Origin: Phoronis australis
Lineage: Eukaryota > Phoronida > Phoronidae
DNA: 64,000 nucleotides
Direction of reading: 5' to 3'
NCBI GenBank assembly: GCA_002633005.1
Contig: NMRA01000005.1
Location: 287,678-351,677, forward strand
The position numbers and the translations under genes are program-made. Below, in pieces: positions 1 to 11,490 of the stretch. The notes beneath the pieces are model-generated. The model was not told the DNA's origin, did no database searches, and worked only from the letters and a program-made list of their open reading frames with translations. The first letter of the stretch is position 1. Each line of letters starts with the position of its first letter.

Positions 1-1283
1 GCATTTCCAAAATCCAGCTCGCATTCATAAATGCCAGGTCGCAAAATTTTCCCGCCATTTTTACGCGCCAAAATTGATTTTAGATCATCGAGAAAATGTT
101 TAGATTATGCTCTTTCCTGCTGCGTTAAATACTCACAAATTTTAGATCCCAAAACTCATGACTTCGTTCATGAAGGTACGGCGTTACTGTTCTCATACAC
201 GACCGCCATTAAAAGTCTCTAGAGCGCAAGTCAAGTTCCCGACGTGAAAGTTGAATTAGTGCTCTCTAACTGACACGTGCATTGGAGTAGCTAAGTTTGC
301 GATTTGAAAAGGGAGAAAATGCCCGTTGAAAAAGTATCCGGGATTTTACTAGGTCTGACCTACTACTGGCTGGCATCAAAGTCGTTAAAGATTCGAACTA
401 ACTCCGAGAGCAAATTCCCTCCGCTTTTTGTTCGCAGCCCACATTTTGCAACTTAATTCATGTTTGAAAAACGTCTGTCGAAAAAAATCCGTGAAACGAT
501 GCTTTAACCAAATAAATAGTTCAGTGCAAATTTCACGACAAAAATGTGGTACTTATGCTGTTTACGTACTCAACAATTAGTTTTCCATGAAGTGAATAGC
601 CTCCAAATAATTTCCGACTCTCCGTGCGAGTTCCCATCTGGTAATGGCAAGTTTGCTCAATACCTTCCAGGTACGGGGAAAATAGGTCAGTCACAAAACG
701 GCACGCATGTCACTAGTGTTAACTTTCGGAGGTATAAAACAAAGCCGGGATTTGGTTTTTACTTATTGAGAAAAGACGTTTTTTGAAAACGGAATTTGTT
801 GTGTGAAATGAGAGTGACACACCATATAGGCTGCGCGAGTCAATTTTAAACCACGCGCGGTCGTTTGTAGTGCGATATGATGGGCGCTAGCCTAAACTGT
901 GGGCGCTTAATTGGAAATTCTCAAAAGTTGAGGGGGGGGGGTGATTTTACCCTCACCCAAAGGAAGTTGCCCTCTCGCAATGTACAAGCGCCTTTCCTCT
1001 CAGTGACAGAGTGCCTGGAGGCATCTTTTGCCAAAGTTCGATATGAAATGCAGATACAGTAAAACCTGGACCAATAGGGTGGAATCCAACTTGTCTGAAG
1101 AACCAAGTACTCTAAGTAGAACAATCATAGGCCTACTACGGAAATTAGTCTACATCTGACCTGTACATGTGCACCTTTTGCGAATTATACTGTATCTAAC
1201 GTATTTTGCCCTCTGGATTTTTGTCTTTGTTCCAATGAAATCCTCAGACTTTGTTTGTGCAATGCTGTTATACCACTGTTGTA
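1..1283. other. No gene recognised; short interspersed repeat at the left edge
   Basis: I see no convincing exon here. The first 60 bases share phrases such as CAGCTCGCATT and CCAGGTCGCA with 54785-54895, so an interspersed repeat is cut by the window edge. A run of nine G at about 932-940 is the only other conspicuous feature. The open frames in this stretch are short and lack splice context or family resemblance. Confidence 0.4.
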
Positions 1284-2600
1284 TTGCAAGCACATTTGTT
1301 TAATCATGATGTGGTGCAGATTTCATCTTAAAAACAGCATGCTCAGACCTACTCTTGCCCTTCAATGTAGTTTTGATACATGGACCGTGCCTGTGCTTGA
1401 CTTGTTCTTCTTATTAGCAAATTGGTTGAGGCACTGCATGGGAGAAAAGAAAGGTGCTTGTAAAAAGCTTGGAATTTGCAAGAAACTAATTGCTTACATA
1501 GTGATAATTATGATAAAGGCCGACTTGCAAGAGAAGAGTAATGAGTCTGTTTGATTGACAGTGGTTCACTTTTCGACTACATTTTACTTGGTCTTTCACA
1601 CAGGGTCACCAGATAGGCCAGATGTTCCATCTGAATACCGGTGGGTTCTTTGTACCAACAATGCCCCAGAACCAGCGAGGGTTCTGCCCAAGTCAGATTC
1701 CCCAGCCCGCTGGCATGCGACCCCAGAACAGCTTTCAGGTGGTGCAGGGTGGCGCCCAGGAGCGGCAAACCCGCCCCGCTGGCCAGGTGCGCAGCATTTC
1801 CAATGCCCGACCCATCACGGGCCAGCAACCTACTGGCTCTGCACCAGGTAAGAAATTTATCTGTGCGGTGATGCCCCATTCTGTGTCTATTTCAGCTGTG
1901 CTTTCTTGTTACTGGGGTTTTCTGTAGATAAGCCCATGGGCATGTATTCGGAAAATGAAAATTACCAGGCATTTCAGTAACATCAAATAAACGCACAGAT
2001 TCGGAAAGGGGGAGGCATATAAACGAAAAGTCGTAGCCTCCGCTGATATGAAAATATCAGCGATTTTTTTTGCATAAAACGTTTTTTAATTTTAAGTTAA
2101 TAAATATGTAGTTCACCCACACTTCGTTTGTTTTTTAGGTGATGAATGCTCCACAAAACTTGAATTTTTGGCTAAAAGTTGATGCTAAGTGGGCTTTTAA
2201 GAGGTCATTTTCCAAATAAAACTTCCACTATCTATCGAAACCAGCAAAATTTTGCTAGTGAACTTATGATTCGTAAACAATGCACGTTTAGATGCCATGG
2301 TCAAAGAAATAGGACTTTGCTAATATCACATAGCCAACTTGGTTAGATCAAACTATGGCTCACAGGTCAAACTATGCTTCACATGATCTAATGTATCACA
2401 TGTGGGTCAGAATCACTGGTCATCTGTTAGTTGGCATGAGCCTACTAAAAACCTCAAAAAATTCCCTTGCTGTTTTGGGGTATTTTGTGGCAGTTTTGTT
2501 GATTGTTGTTTGGGAATCTTAATGGAGGGGTTGTGCTTGGTGCTCTGTGAAAAAATGCGGTGAAATTGGCAGCTTTCCCCGTGAGGGCTATTCCAGCAAA
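1284..2600 (+). repeat. Older duplicated segment around PABPC exon A
   Basis: The sequence from about 1284 to 2140, including exon A and its flanks, is recognisably homologous to about 19187-20050 but clearly diverged, with many substitutions and small indels. The intron part 2140-2600 (phrases such as CCACAAAACTTG, AAATAGG, TCACATAGCCAA) is a diverged relative of 5397-6190 and 21350-22130, which are near-identical to each other. This locus therefore has at least two ages of duplication: an old one that made A/A' and a recent one that made B/B'. Confidence 0.65.
1604..1847 (+). CDS. PABPC: PABPC linker exon A (cytoplasmic poly(A)-binding protein)
   Basis: This is one internal exon of the linker between the RNA-recognition motifs and the C-terminal MLLE domain of a cytoplasmic poly(A)-binding protein, which coats mRNA tails in translation and stability control. 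It lies between an acceptor (CACACAG at 1597-1603) and a donor (GTAAGA at 1848). Its 244 nt encode about 81 residues, starting in phase 0 and ending after one base of a codon. The peptide contains the family hallmark FFVPTMPQ with NQRGF and SQIPQ just after, then a Gln/Pro/Arg-rich stretch. No RRM or MLLE exon is in the window, so the gene is either cut by the window edge or only these exons were duplicated. The linker identity is firm; whether the exon is expressed is not shown. Confidence 0.78.
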
Positions 2601-2699
2601 ATCTGTATGGGAGGGGGGGAAGGCACTTTTATTTCGTACCCACCGCCCATATTTTCATTTATTTCTCCAACCCATGACCCATAATTTTTCAATTATTTT

Positions 2700-4475
2700 T
2701 AAAAATTTTTAAAACTTGTGAGGATCACAAAAGTATTGTTTGCAGAATGGTTCCGTATGTTGAACGGTTCCGCAACTGTCACATTGATCAACTAATTACT
2801 GTTAGGATTGTCACATCAAAAGTTTTAAGTGGCATTGATAATGGAATGCATTTTAAGATGATTGGTGAAAACAAATACCCCATAAAACCATTTTGTTTTG
2901 GAAATCGCTCCCTATGCAGAACGGTTCCGCATGCGGAACGGTTCCGCAACTGTCACTTTTATTAATTAACTATTGTTGGGGTAAAAATTCTGATACTTTT
3001 ATGTTTAATGCTTGTTCCACATTAAGATTCGAATATTTCGTGGCTTGTGTTAAGGTTCTACCAAAAGCGGTAAGATGTCATAGACAATATGTCGATTTTT
3101 CCCCGAGTCTGCTTGAGGTAGGTTTCTGCATCACAAACCATTCAGCAAGTTCCCCACTGATCAATCATTGTTCATGTTGACACATTGATATTTCCATATG
3201 CTATTGAGAATAGAGTATATTTCAACTGAAATGTGCAAGAAAATTTTTTTAAAACTTGTGAGGATCACAAAAGTATTGTTTGCGGAACGGTTCCGCAACT
3301 GTCACATTTATTAATTAATTATTGTTAGGGTAGAAATTCTGATAGTTTTATGTTTAATGCTTGTTGTACGTTAAGATTCGAATATTTCATGGCTTGTGTT
3401 AAGGTTCTACCAATAGCGGTAGACTGGATTAGACAAGATGTCATTTTTCCCGAGTCTGCTTGAGGTAGGTTTCTTCATCACAAACCATTCAGCAACTTCC
3501 CTACTGATTAATTATTGTTCATGTTGACACATTGATATTTTCATATGCTATTGAGAATAGAATATATTTCAACTGAAATGTGCAAGAAAATTTTATTAAA
3601 ATTGTGAGGATCTCAAAAGTATTGTTTGCGGAACGGTTCCGCATGCGGAACGGTTTCGCAACTGTCACATTGATCAACTAATTACTGTTAGGATTGTCAC
3701 ATCGATACTTTCAAGTGGTACTGATTATGGAATGCATTTTAACTTCATTGGTCATGAGGATTTAAAAAAATTGTGTTCTCCAAAAAACTATTCTGTTTGC
3801 GGAACCGTTCCGCATGTGGAACCATTCTGCAACCGTCACATTGATTAACATATTATTGAGAGTGTATTCCGTGCTGCCATTATGGCGTTTTTTGCATGCC
3901 CAACTTGCAGAGTCTTAGTTAGTTTTATCTATTACGTCATAATAAATGACAATATCCGCAATCCTCCTCTTGTTTTACTCTGCAACATAGCTCGTGGCGT
4001 ACCCCGGGCAAAATAGATTACAATAAATACTCTCAAGTACTATTGAGAATGGAATGTAATTCATGTTTATTGGGCCGGGAGAAAATTAAAAAGTCTTGTG
4101 CTAAACTTTTCTGTTTGTGGAACCCTTCTGGAACTTTCACTTTGATTTTTAAAAATAAATTATTAATTTGATTATTATTCCTCAAAATATACATAATATT
4201 TCTCAAGTCACAGTATTCCACAAAACTTGCGCAGTATTCTGCAAGTACGTAATGTTCCGAAAAATCTGCGTAATATTCCACAAAATCTGCGGAATATTTC
4301 GCACATTTGCGGAAAATTCCGCAAGGCAAAAATTGAACTTCTAATTAAGAAAATGCTAATTGAGGAAATAAAAATGTAACATTGTAAACATGTTTAGGGT
4401 AAGGTATAGATTTGTTACATACCATTTTTTATGGCCCTAAGTGGATATTAAAAAAGTGCAGAACCGTTCCGCACA
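2700..4475. repeat. Tandem repeat block with GGAACNGTTCC palindromes
   Basis: A unit beginning AAAACTTGTGAGGATCAC recurs at about 2712, 3250 and 3598 (spacing 538 and 348 bp). Each unit carries GCGGAACGGTTCCGC or a close variant. The motif is doubled head to tail, joined by AT, at 2916-2947, 3628-3659 and 3799-3830, giving near-perfect 32-base palindromes; single copies lie at 3282-3296 and 4458-4472. From about 4200 to 4325 a looser short tandem repeat (CTGCG.AATATT variants) carries the same TTCCGC theme. No coding potential is seen. Confidence 0.7.
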
Positions 4476-4509
4476 CTTTGAGACTAAATAAGATAGTCTC
4501 ATTTGAGAA

Positions 4510-5330
4510 AATATCGCCTTCTACGAAGCTGACGATGATTTCCTGACGACTTCTTACTGTGACGCCTCCTAGTGGCAGTTTTTTTTGCGCCCATGGCTGT
4601 ATCTCCTAAACCGTTTGCAAGATCTTTGCTAAATTTAGCAAGTAGAGTGTATTTATATTATATTCGAAATGGATGACAACAACTTTCAGACGGATCTGAC
4701 TACCACTGTGCCCCATAGTGGTAATTTTAGTTTTTTAGGTTTACCTCTGTATGTTCAAAGGTCTTCAACAGGTTTTCAGAAAATTTCGAATATAGGCATC
4801 TATTGGTGAGATGATGCTATCCTCTTGTTTTCGGTTGGAATTGAGGTACTTTGCGCCACCTAGTGGCCATTTTTCCTGTTTTCAAGTCTGTTTTTGGCAT
4901 CCACCCCTCGATCAATCAAACCATTCTAAGGATGATTTTTAAAATTGGCATGTATGTTGTCAGTGTGAAGAGGGTGGTTGACTATAACGAATTCGACTAC
5001 TGTGGCACCTCCTAGTGGTAGTTTTGTTTTGTTTTGTGCCCATAGCTGCATCTCCGTAACACACTACATGATCTTTATCATTTTTTTTTAAATTAATAAT
5101 TGTATTTTTATCAAGCTAACAACAGATGACTTCTTTCAGGCCGATCCAATGAAGGCTGTGCCCCATAGTGGCAATTTATATTTTCCGTTTTCCTTCATTT
5201 CTCTGAAGTTCCTTGAGAGATTTTTATGAAATTTAGTAAATATGTTTCTATTAAAGAAGCGATGGCATATTCCCGTTCTCAGATGGATTGGATTTTTTGC
5301 GCCATCTAGTGGCTATTTTTATGAAACAAA
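4510..5330. repeat. CTAGTGG module repeat, copy in X
   Basis: Six CTAGTGG-type cores (4563, 4705, 4853, 5003, 5158 and 5299) lie about 150 bp apart within a repeat that also recurs at 14284-15760, 20052-21300 and 24713-24985. Read on the minus strand, the best core here, at 4853-4868, is GGCCACTAGGTGGCGC, which fits the CTCF consensus CCASYAGRKGGC. The repeat ends near AAACAACCCCAGAAG. No protein is encoded. Confidence 0.75.
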
Positions 5331-6257
5331 TAAACAACCCCAGAAGTACACCGTTTGCGGTGCATTCGTGGTGCATTCAACACTCTGCGTTGTTCTTGTT
5401 ATAAATGATAAATGTGCCACAAAACTTGGAATTTTTGGCTAAAAGTTCGCTCTAAGTGGGCTTTTTAAGAGGACATTTCTCGAATAACCTCTCCACTATC
5501 TGGACACTGACACCAGAAGTTGTAACACCAGGGGCATTTCTTCTGCATAATTTTCCGAATGAACGTCCATATGTGTTTCATTGGAGGGGCTTATCTAGTA
5601 CGGAAAAACCTGGTACTAGGAAATAGCTTTCTAGTGTGCATTAGTAATATTATTCGTTTTCAAGTTGTACCTTTTTATTTACTTCAATAAAGTAACTGAA
5701 TTTTGTAAACCTACCTTGCAATTTTATTTTTATGTGACCTTTTGACTTAGTGTATTGCACTTAAAGATTATCAATGATTTCAATCTATTCATTTGTTGCA
5801 TATTCAATATTTTCTCCTTAATTTTACTTGTCACTTAACAACTCCATATCGAAACTAGCAGAATTTTGCTAGTGAACTTATGATTTGTAAACAATTCACG
5901 TTTCGATGCCATAATCAAAGAAATAGGGCCTTGCTAGTATCACATAGCCAACTGGGTTAGGTCAAACTATGAGCAACTCACAGGTCAAACTATGCTTCAC
6001 ATGATCTAATGTATCACATGTGGGTCAGAATCACTGGCCATCTGATAGCTGGCACGAGCCTAGTAAAAACCTCAAACATTCCCTTGCTGTTTTGGAGTAT
6101 CTTGTGACAGTTTTTTAGATTGTTGTTTGGGAATCGGGGGTTTGTGCTTGGCACTTTGTGAAAAAATGCGGTGAAATTGACAGCTTTCCTGTGAGATATT
6201 CATGATATGAAATGAAAGTCATGATGATCTGATATAATAGAACATTCAGAATGTAAT

Positions 6258-6420
6258 TTCCAACATGCTATAAACAGTCCCACAAAATAAGATTGGTCCT
6301 AACCCCGCTTGTCAAGGTAAACGGTGGGGTTTGGAAAATTGAACTAGACCGTATTTATCCACCTTGGCTGAGTCGCGCTCAGCTCACGATCAAAGGGATG
6401 CCACCAAGCTGCTCTATTAA
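6258..6420. repeat. Interspersed repeat (GAACTAGACCGTATTTATCC family), copy 1
   Basis: The block from CATGCTATAAACAGTCCC to CCAAGCTGCTCTATT recurs at about 22205-22365 (the duplicated copy) and, diverged, at 34220-34385. Three copies in two contexts mark it as an interspersed element of unknown class. No coding frame was found. Confidence 0.6.
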
Positions 6421-6510
6421 CTAAAAGATTTTGACTGTGAAATTATATTGCTGATTTTGATGATGCTATTTATTTGTTACAGTAAGGTATCGCATAATAT
6501 TCACTTGCAG

Positions 6511-6653
6511 TTCATGGTATACCAGCCAACCAGCCGGGTTGTCCAGTTGCCGCCATGCCAGGGGCACCGGGACCTCGTCCCTCGTATAGATATGTACCCA
6601 GTGTACGCAACCAGCCCCAACCACCGATGCAGGGAGTACCAGCTGGTCAGCAA
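6511..6653 (+). CDS. PABPC: PABPC linker exon B
   Basis: This is a second linker exon of a cytoplasmic poly(A)-binding protein, between acceptor ACTTGCAG (ending 6510) and donor GTAAGT (6654). Its 143 nt give two bases that complete the codon opened by exon A, then 47 codons ending in phase 0. The peptide runs through AMPGAPGPRPSYRYVPSVRN and ends in MQGVPAGQQ. The PRPxYRYxxxVRN block is typical of PABPC linkers just before the MLLE region. An earlier AG at about 6480 is a possible alternative acceptor, but the chosen one keeps frame with exon A. The exon is duplicated at 22453-22595. Confidence 0.8.
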
Positions 6654-6919
6654 GTAAGTCTCTTTTCTCAGGGGCCACTGTAATTCCTGTACACGGCAAA
6701 AAAGCTGTCAAAATGACTTGAAATTCCCTTTCTTGATGACTGAATGGAACCCAAATTTGTCGGAGTAGTTTTTCCCTCATGACCGAAAATGAAAAGTAAT
6801 TACAGAATCTGCCGTCATGACATGCATAAGTGGTATTTTGGGTGATTATTTTCGGTCTTGTACTCAAGGTGATGATTAGAATTATAGAGTTAGCAATGCT
6901 TTAACTGTGGAATAGAGAG

Positions 6920-6994
6920 GAGGCTGTGTAGCCTGGTGTGACAGGTGGAGGCTCCTTTCACTTTAAGTCGTGGGTTTGAGTCCCATTGCAGGGA
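6920..6994 (+). repeat. tRNA-like (SINE) remnant
   Basis: A pol III B-box-like GGTTTGAGTCC lies at 6973-6983, flanked by GTG and CAT so that a five-pair T-arm can form. An A-box-like stretch lies about 40 bases upstream. The acceptor and anticodon arms do not fold convincingly, so this looks like a tRNA-derived SINE relic and not a working tRNA. A second copy is at 22862-22936 in the duplicate. Confidence 0.4.
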
Positions 6995-7163
6995 CATACC
7001 CAGGTTTCAAAACCCTAGTCACCAGCTGGGCGAGTGAGCCAGAAAATCTACTCGCCCAGCCCGAAGTTCAGTCGCCTGGCCGTTTGCGTCTGTCTCCACA
7101 AACTTGCTGCCAGTATCAATAAAAATCATCGTTTCTTGTGCTGATGTCACCATCTATTAGGGC

Positions 7164-8013
7164 TACCGTCGGTATTCACCCTTATAAGCGCCCAGGGTGC
7201 TTAGAAAAATTCGTTTCGGAAAGGGGGCGCTTTGTTGTAGCCTAAGGCGGTTGAAATCCGGTCTCTGAAACGGGTGAAATCGGAAGCTAGGATTCATCAA
7301 ATTTACGTGCTGTGACGTATCTATAACCTATAACAGACTTTTTACAAAACTGTGGTGCATTGCTATCAAACTTTGTTGTTAAATTACGATTTTTTTAAAA
7401 AAAAAAGTGTGCTCAAATCCCCACTTGCCGACTGATGCGTCGCTGCCTCGCGATCGTCGATAGAGCAACTTGAATTCTTGAGTAAAAATACAGTTTCGAC
7501 CCAACAAATTTCTTGAAATCCTCCTCAAGTTTTCCAAATGGTGTCCCTAAAATTTTTAATTTCCTGTGGAGTCGGGGAAACTGCAGATTAAGTCCAAATC
7601 TGTGCTAGCTCGCATCCCGCAACACGAGAAAAATCTGGACAAACACACATGTTGTTGTCACATGACGTTCGTTTTGAAGTTAGTCTGCAAGTGTGCGGCG
7701 AGTGAGTGAGTGTGTGCGTGTCATTAGAGTTCATTTGCCAGAATAGCAGTCCCATATATGTATAGGCCCTAGCGTGCGCTTCTTGGCCATGTGCTCATTA
7801 ACACTGGTCAAGTTTTGATTTGCAGTTTTTACGTGTACAAAGTAATCTGGATTCCTGTTGAGGGAAAAGATCTGTACGGGAAAGATACAATACTATACAA
7901 TCCCGTTGACAAGTACGCTGCGTCTGGTCTGAAAGGCCTGATCATAGTGGGACACGTTACTCGCAAGATCAGTAAAACTTTTGCGTTATTTTGGAAGCAC
8001 TGCGGAAGTTTGA
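7164..8013 (+). mobile_element. Truncated non-autonomous TIR element (same family as 27460-28895)
   Basis: The left end resembles the element at 27460 (TATTC, ATAAGCGCCCAGGG, GGCGGTTGAAA, CATCAAATTTACG, GTGACGTATCT). It runs rightward until it is cut at 8013, where it abuts gypsy-type gag sequence. The open frame across this junction (7791-8183) is a chimaera of the two elements. No transposase is encoded. Confidence 0.7.
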
Positions 8014-8300
8014 ACAAGTCCCCGTTGTGGAAAAAAGACCACGTGGCAAAGGATTGTCGTTTTAAGGAGACTGAATGCTGTTTCTGTCACAAGAAAGGTC
8101 ATATAGAGGCTGTATGTCTAAGCAAAAGAAAGGCTAGGGATAAAGTAAGCAGTACTTTTAGCAAGGCCAGAACAGAAAGTTAATCACATTTCGAATAGAG
8201 ACCCAATTCACATTGTTGTTCATATATGCAGCAAAAAACAGACAGTTGACGTAGATACTGGATCACTGGACAATTTCATTTTGGAGAAGGTTTGGTTTAA
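8014..8300 (+). pseudogene. Ty3/gypsy-type gag-protease fragment, copy X
   Basis: The fragment encodes the end of Gag with a CX2CX4HX4C zinc knuckle (within TECCFCHKKGHIEAVC), then, after stops and a frame change, the protease signature DVDTGS. It is the 5' part of the gypsy copy that resumes at 11491, the interruption being a tyrosine-recombinase element. Stop codons and frameshifts show it is dead. Copy Y has the uninterrupted version near 25053-25345. Confidence 0.75.
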
Positions 8301-9560
8301 GGTAAAACGGCTACTACAGATATCGGTAATTACAAACTTAGGTTATATAATATGTTGAACTGTATACATAAGTGGTGAATAGAAAGTTAAGTAATATATT
8401 ACACCATAATATTCAGCCTCGAAGGGCAGATACAACCATGTAATAACCCATAAAGTTATCTCACTACTGAGATAACATTTTGGCGGGAAAGCGAGGCCGG
8501 ATTCGAACCCGGGCCTCAACAGTTGCGAGTCGCCGACTTTACCACTACACCACTCAGCGGCTGACGTCATCGAACGTGAAAATAGAATGCTTAAATGAGC
8601 ACGCGCAACAATCGCATGTTCAGCAAAGGGCATTGCACCGACATTTATACACTATGAAAAATAAGACGCATAATATCCATAAAAACGATATTTTAATTCA
8701 GTGAAATTTTTCTCTCGTGTTCTCTCACTTGTAAATCACCGATCTCCAATTTGAATGCAGGTGTCGTGTGGTCGGGATCCTTTGACTTGAGCATTATAGT
8801 CAGTTACTAGTGGTAACCTACTTTAGCAGACGATATATTCTCGGTCGAAGCTTACCGTGATAAAATGGGCAGTAAGCTATAACAGTTGCTAAACCTTAAT
8901 TTATAGATTCACTTTATTTCTATTTTGTTTTATTTTGCAATTGGTTTTGAGTAAAAGCATTATTTTACAAAAATATCTTGGCTTTTCTTAAAAGGTCACG
9001 ACCTCTGACCCCGGTCCTCTGACATAGAAAGTAGTTACAAAGCTGAGGGGAGTCGAGAAAGGTAGATCAATTCATTGCAATGTTTCTCGTTCAGTATGTG
9101 GTATAAATAGAATTCATTACATGTTCTCAGTCGTTATCCCCCTTATATAGAGCCCTCGTGAATTTTGTAGAATTATCACCCTCGGGCTAAAGCCCCTCGG
9201 GCAATAATTCTCCAAAATCCTCTCGGGCTCTAGATAACGGGGGATAACGACTTCGCCATGTAATAATCTATGGAAGCATAACAGCAACACCGGGACAGCG
9301 ACATGGGAAATATAAGCATAAACACGGAAGTAAGGAAAACTGGTTTGAGTGAGGGAGGGATCAAAGAGAATTTGAGTGAAAACTGACATTTGGAGAGAAT
9401 TTTGGACCATGGCCCAGTGTTGCAACGAGATCACGCGGTACAATTAAACCAATAATCGTAGAACAAAGAGGGTCACTGACCCGAGAATCCAAACAATATG
9501 ATAATGAGGACGAAGCTGTATAGCTTACATAAAATAATTTAATACTTAAATAATTTTTAT
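8301..9560 (-). mobile_element. Non-autonomous partner of the tyrosine-recombinase element
   Basis: It shares both ends with the neighbouring element at 9561-11490: near its left end CTACTACAGATATCGG (8311) and TATAATATGTTGAACTG, and near its right end CAATAATCGTAGAACAAAGA and CTTACATAAAATAATTTA. Between these ends it has no recombinase, a tRNA-like unit (8484-8562) and a GC-rich inverted stretch around 9120-9260 (CCTCGGGCTAAAGCCCCTCGGG). I read it as an internally replaced derivative sitting in tandem with an autonomous relic. Confidence 0.6.
8484..8562 (-). repeat. tRNA-derived SINE head or tRNA-like unit
   Basis: On the minus strand an A box (TGGTGTAGTGG, 8542-8552) and a perfect B box (GGTTCGAATCC, 8499-8509) are spaced as in a tRNA. 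A CCGG-closed T-arm can form, but the acceptor and anticodon stems are poor and I can assign no anticodon. It lies inside a transposon insertion, which also argues against a functional tRNA gene. Confidence 0.5.
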
Positions 9561-11490
9561 ATGCGCTTACTGCGAAGCGATACCGAAGCTAGTTTACAGT
9601 GAAACAACACGTGTAGATGATATAAAAGGTCATGTATATTACGATAAACTAAACTACTACAGATATCGGTAATTACAAAAGTTATATAATATGTTGAACT
9701 GTAAAGGTGTGTGACAGTCTGCCACAGATGCAGTAGAAAGATGCATCCGCCCACCCAAGGGAGAGTGAGCGAGGCTGACAAAAGGAACATAAGAAAAAGG
9801 GGCAAAAGTAAGCACCTAAATAGGAAAATACGAAAATACGAACAGGGAGTGGTACAGCTAGGCAGCATGACAAAACAAAAACAAAATTATAGAGCGACAC
9901 AAACAAGGTGTCGAAATCATAGTAACTGAAACCCAGAGGAATATAAGGCTAACATAGATAAAAACTAAGGATTATACATAAGGAACATATCAACCAACAA
10001 AAAACATGCTGTCTATATAGGCATAAGTAAACAGAAATGGTTAAGATACATACAGATAAGTAACAGCAAACGGAGGCACCGTCAAAAGTAAACCTATAAA
10101 AAGTATTGAAAAGTGCTAAGTGGAGAATAACCCATTATAGAGCATGGGGTAACCCAACAAGTAAAAGGGGGCAGGAAAGACTGCCCAGGAGGGAGAACCC
10201 CGAAAAGGTGAGTGGAAAGGGCATGGCAATGAAAATGGAGAATGAGTGAATTAGGACACTGGCAATACAGGCGCCCTAGGGTGTTAAATGGGGTGAGTGA
10301 AGTAGACGCTGGAAATACAGGTGCCCCGTGATGAAAAGGGGGTGGTGAGTGGGGGGGAGGCACTGGCAATACAGTCGCCCCCAGGATGAAGAGGCGGTGC
10401 AAGGAGGGGAAGCACTGACTGTAGAGCCGCCCCTGGGTGGTGGATGATCATGTCAATGAAGGAGTGGGAATGTTAGCAGCAGGCAAGTTTAATGAGGAGA
10501 GTTGAATGTAGTTCTTGAGCGCGTCAGACTTCCAGCGACCCATACGCTGAATGGAGTCTGGAATTTGGAGGGTAGCAGCGGAGGTGGCTGCACCGATACG
10601 AAAACTATGAGATTTATAGCGTTGAGGATCGAGACCGACGCACCCGAGTACCAAGTTAAGGTGGCGAGTGAAGTAAGAGCGAGTTATGGGGGAACCATTA
10701 GGTAACTGGAAGAGAGGGCTGGAAGAGTGGTTGGAGAGAGTGAGGTAAGTGTTGAAAGATTGCAACAGGGCAATGGGGACCAGTAGAAGGGGGGATAACG
10801 AGAGTGGTAGGGGTGTGATCGTGGTGTTTGAAGTGGGAGCTAGTGAGAGACATGGACATAGAGGTGACTGAGACGTCAGACACCTGGAAGACAGAAATTG
10901 GGGGTGAGGCAGAGGTGGTGACAGTAAATTCGCTAACACGAAGGAAGGCGTGAAAGGCGATAGAAAACATAACAGCACAGAGAGATGTGTGGGAGTGAGA
11001 GTTGAGAGCAGAGGGTAAGGCGTTGAGGTGAAGAATAGGTGTAGTTATGGGGAGCCGGGTGTCCACGGATGGCCGCGAATTGGACACCCCCTTCAGAATT
11101 TTCTTGACTAGAAAGGAGGAGGTAGGGTCAGGCAAGGAGTCCAGTTTATGAATGAAACCTATGGCGGAGACATAGGTAGAGATGGTGGATGCAGTTAAGC
11201 CAGACGAGAAGAGATGTGCTAGAGACATGGGAAATATAAGCATAAACAGGGAAGTAATGAAAATTGGTTTGAGGGAGGGAGGGAAAGAGAATTTGAGTGG
11301 AAACTGAAATTTGGAGAGAATTGTGGACGATGGCCCAGTGTTGTGACCAGACAAAGAGATCACGTGGTACAATTAAACCAATAATCGTAGAACAAAGAGG
11401 GTCACTGACCCGAGACTCCAAACAATATGATAGTGTGAATGAAGCAGTATAGCTTACATAAAATAATTTACCGTAATACTTAAATAATTT
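9561..11490 (-). mobile_element. Tyrosine-recombinase element (DIRS- or Crypton-like), degenerate
   Basis: The element is bounded by the same end sequences as its 8301-9560 partner (near its left end CTACTACAGATATCGG at about 9655; on the right ACTTAAATAATTTTTAT ending 11490). It carries the recombinase relic 10448-11372 on the minus strand. Together the pair interrupts the gypsy copy: copy Y at 25339-25354 is the empty site. No reverse transcriptase was found, so a Crypton-type or a shortened DIRS-type element are both possible. Confidence 0.6.
10448..11372 (-). pseudogene. Tyrosine recombinase, frameshifted
   Basis: Two overlapping minus-strand frames (10698-11372, then 10448-10978) together give an N-terminal SAM-like part and a catalytic part. 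Visible catalytic landmarks are the first Arg in HAFLRVSEFT, the HxxR box in SHSFRIGAATSAA, and GRWKSDALKNYIQ with the nucleophile Tyr. A frame change between about 10700 and 10980 separates the first Arg from the HxxR box, so the gene is broken. The recombinase would cut and rejoin element ends. The sequence resembles recombinases of animal DIRS/Crypton elements more than phage integrases, by motif style only. Confidence 0.72.

Noticed and set aside
1577-1879. Three competing frames over exon A (one antisense, two sense)
   Set aside because: Only the frame with FFVPTMPQ matches PABPC linkers and has splice sites in compatible phase.
3856-4040. Possible small inverted-repeat element (TTGAGAGTGTATT ... 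AATACTCTCAA)
   Set aside because: The inverted match is only about 11 bp and imperfect, too little to call an element.
6466-6867. 133-residue minus-strand frame identical in both duplicates (also 22408-22809)
   Set aside because: Its identity only reflects the recent duplication; it overlaps PABPC exon B antisense and has no family resemblance or splice context.
7791-8183. 130-residue frame ending in a zinc knuckle, as a possible host gene
   Set aside because: It is a chimaera: its first part is a TIR element and its second part gypsy Gag, joined by a deletion at 8013.
8484-8562. A functional tRNA gene on the minus strand
   Set aside because: A and B boxes are good but acceptor and anticodon stems do not pair, and it lies within a transposon.
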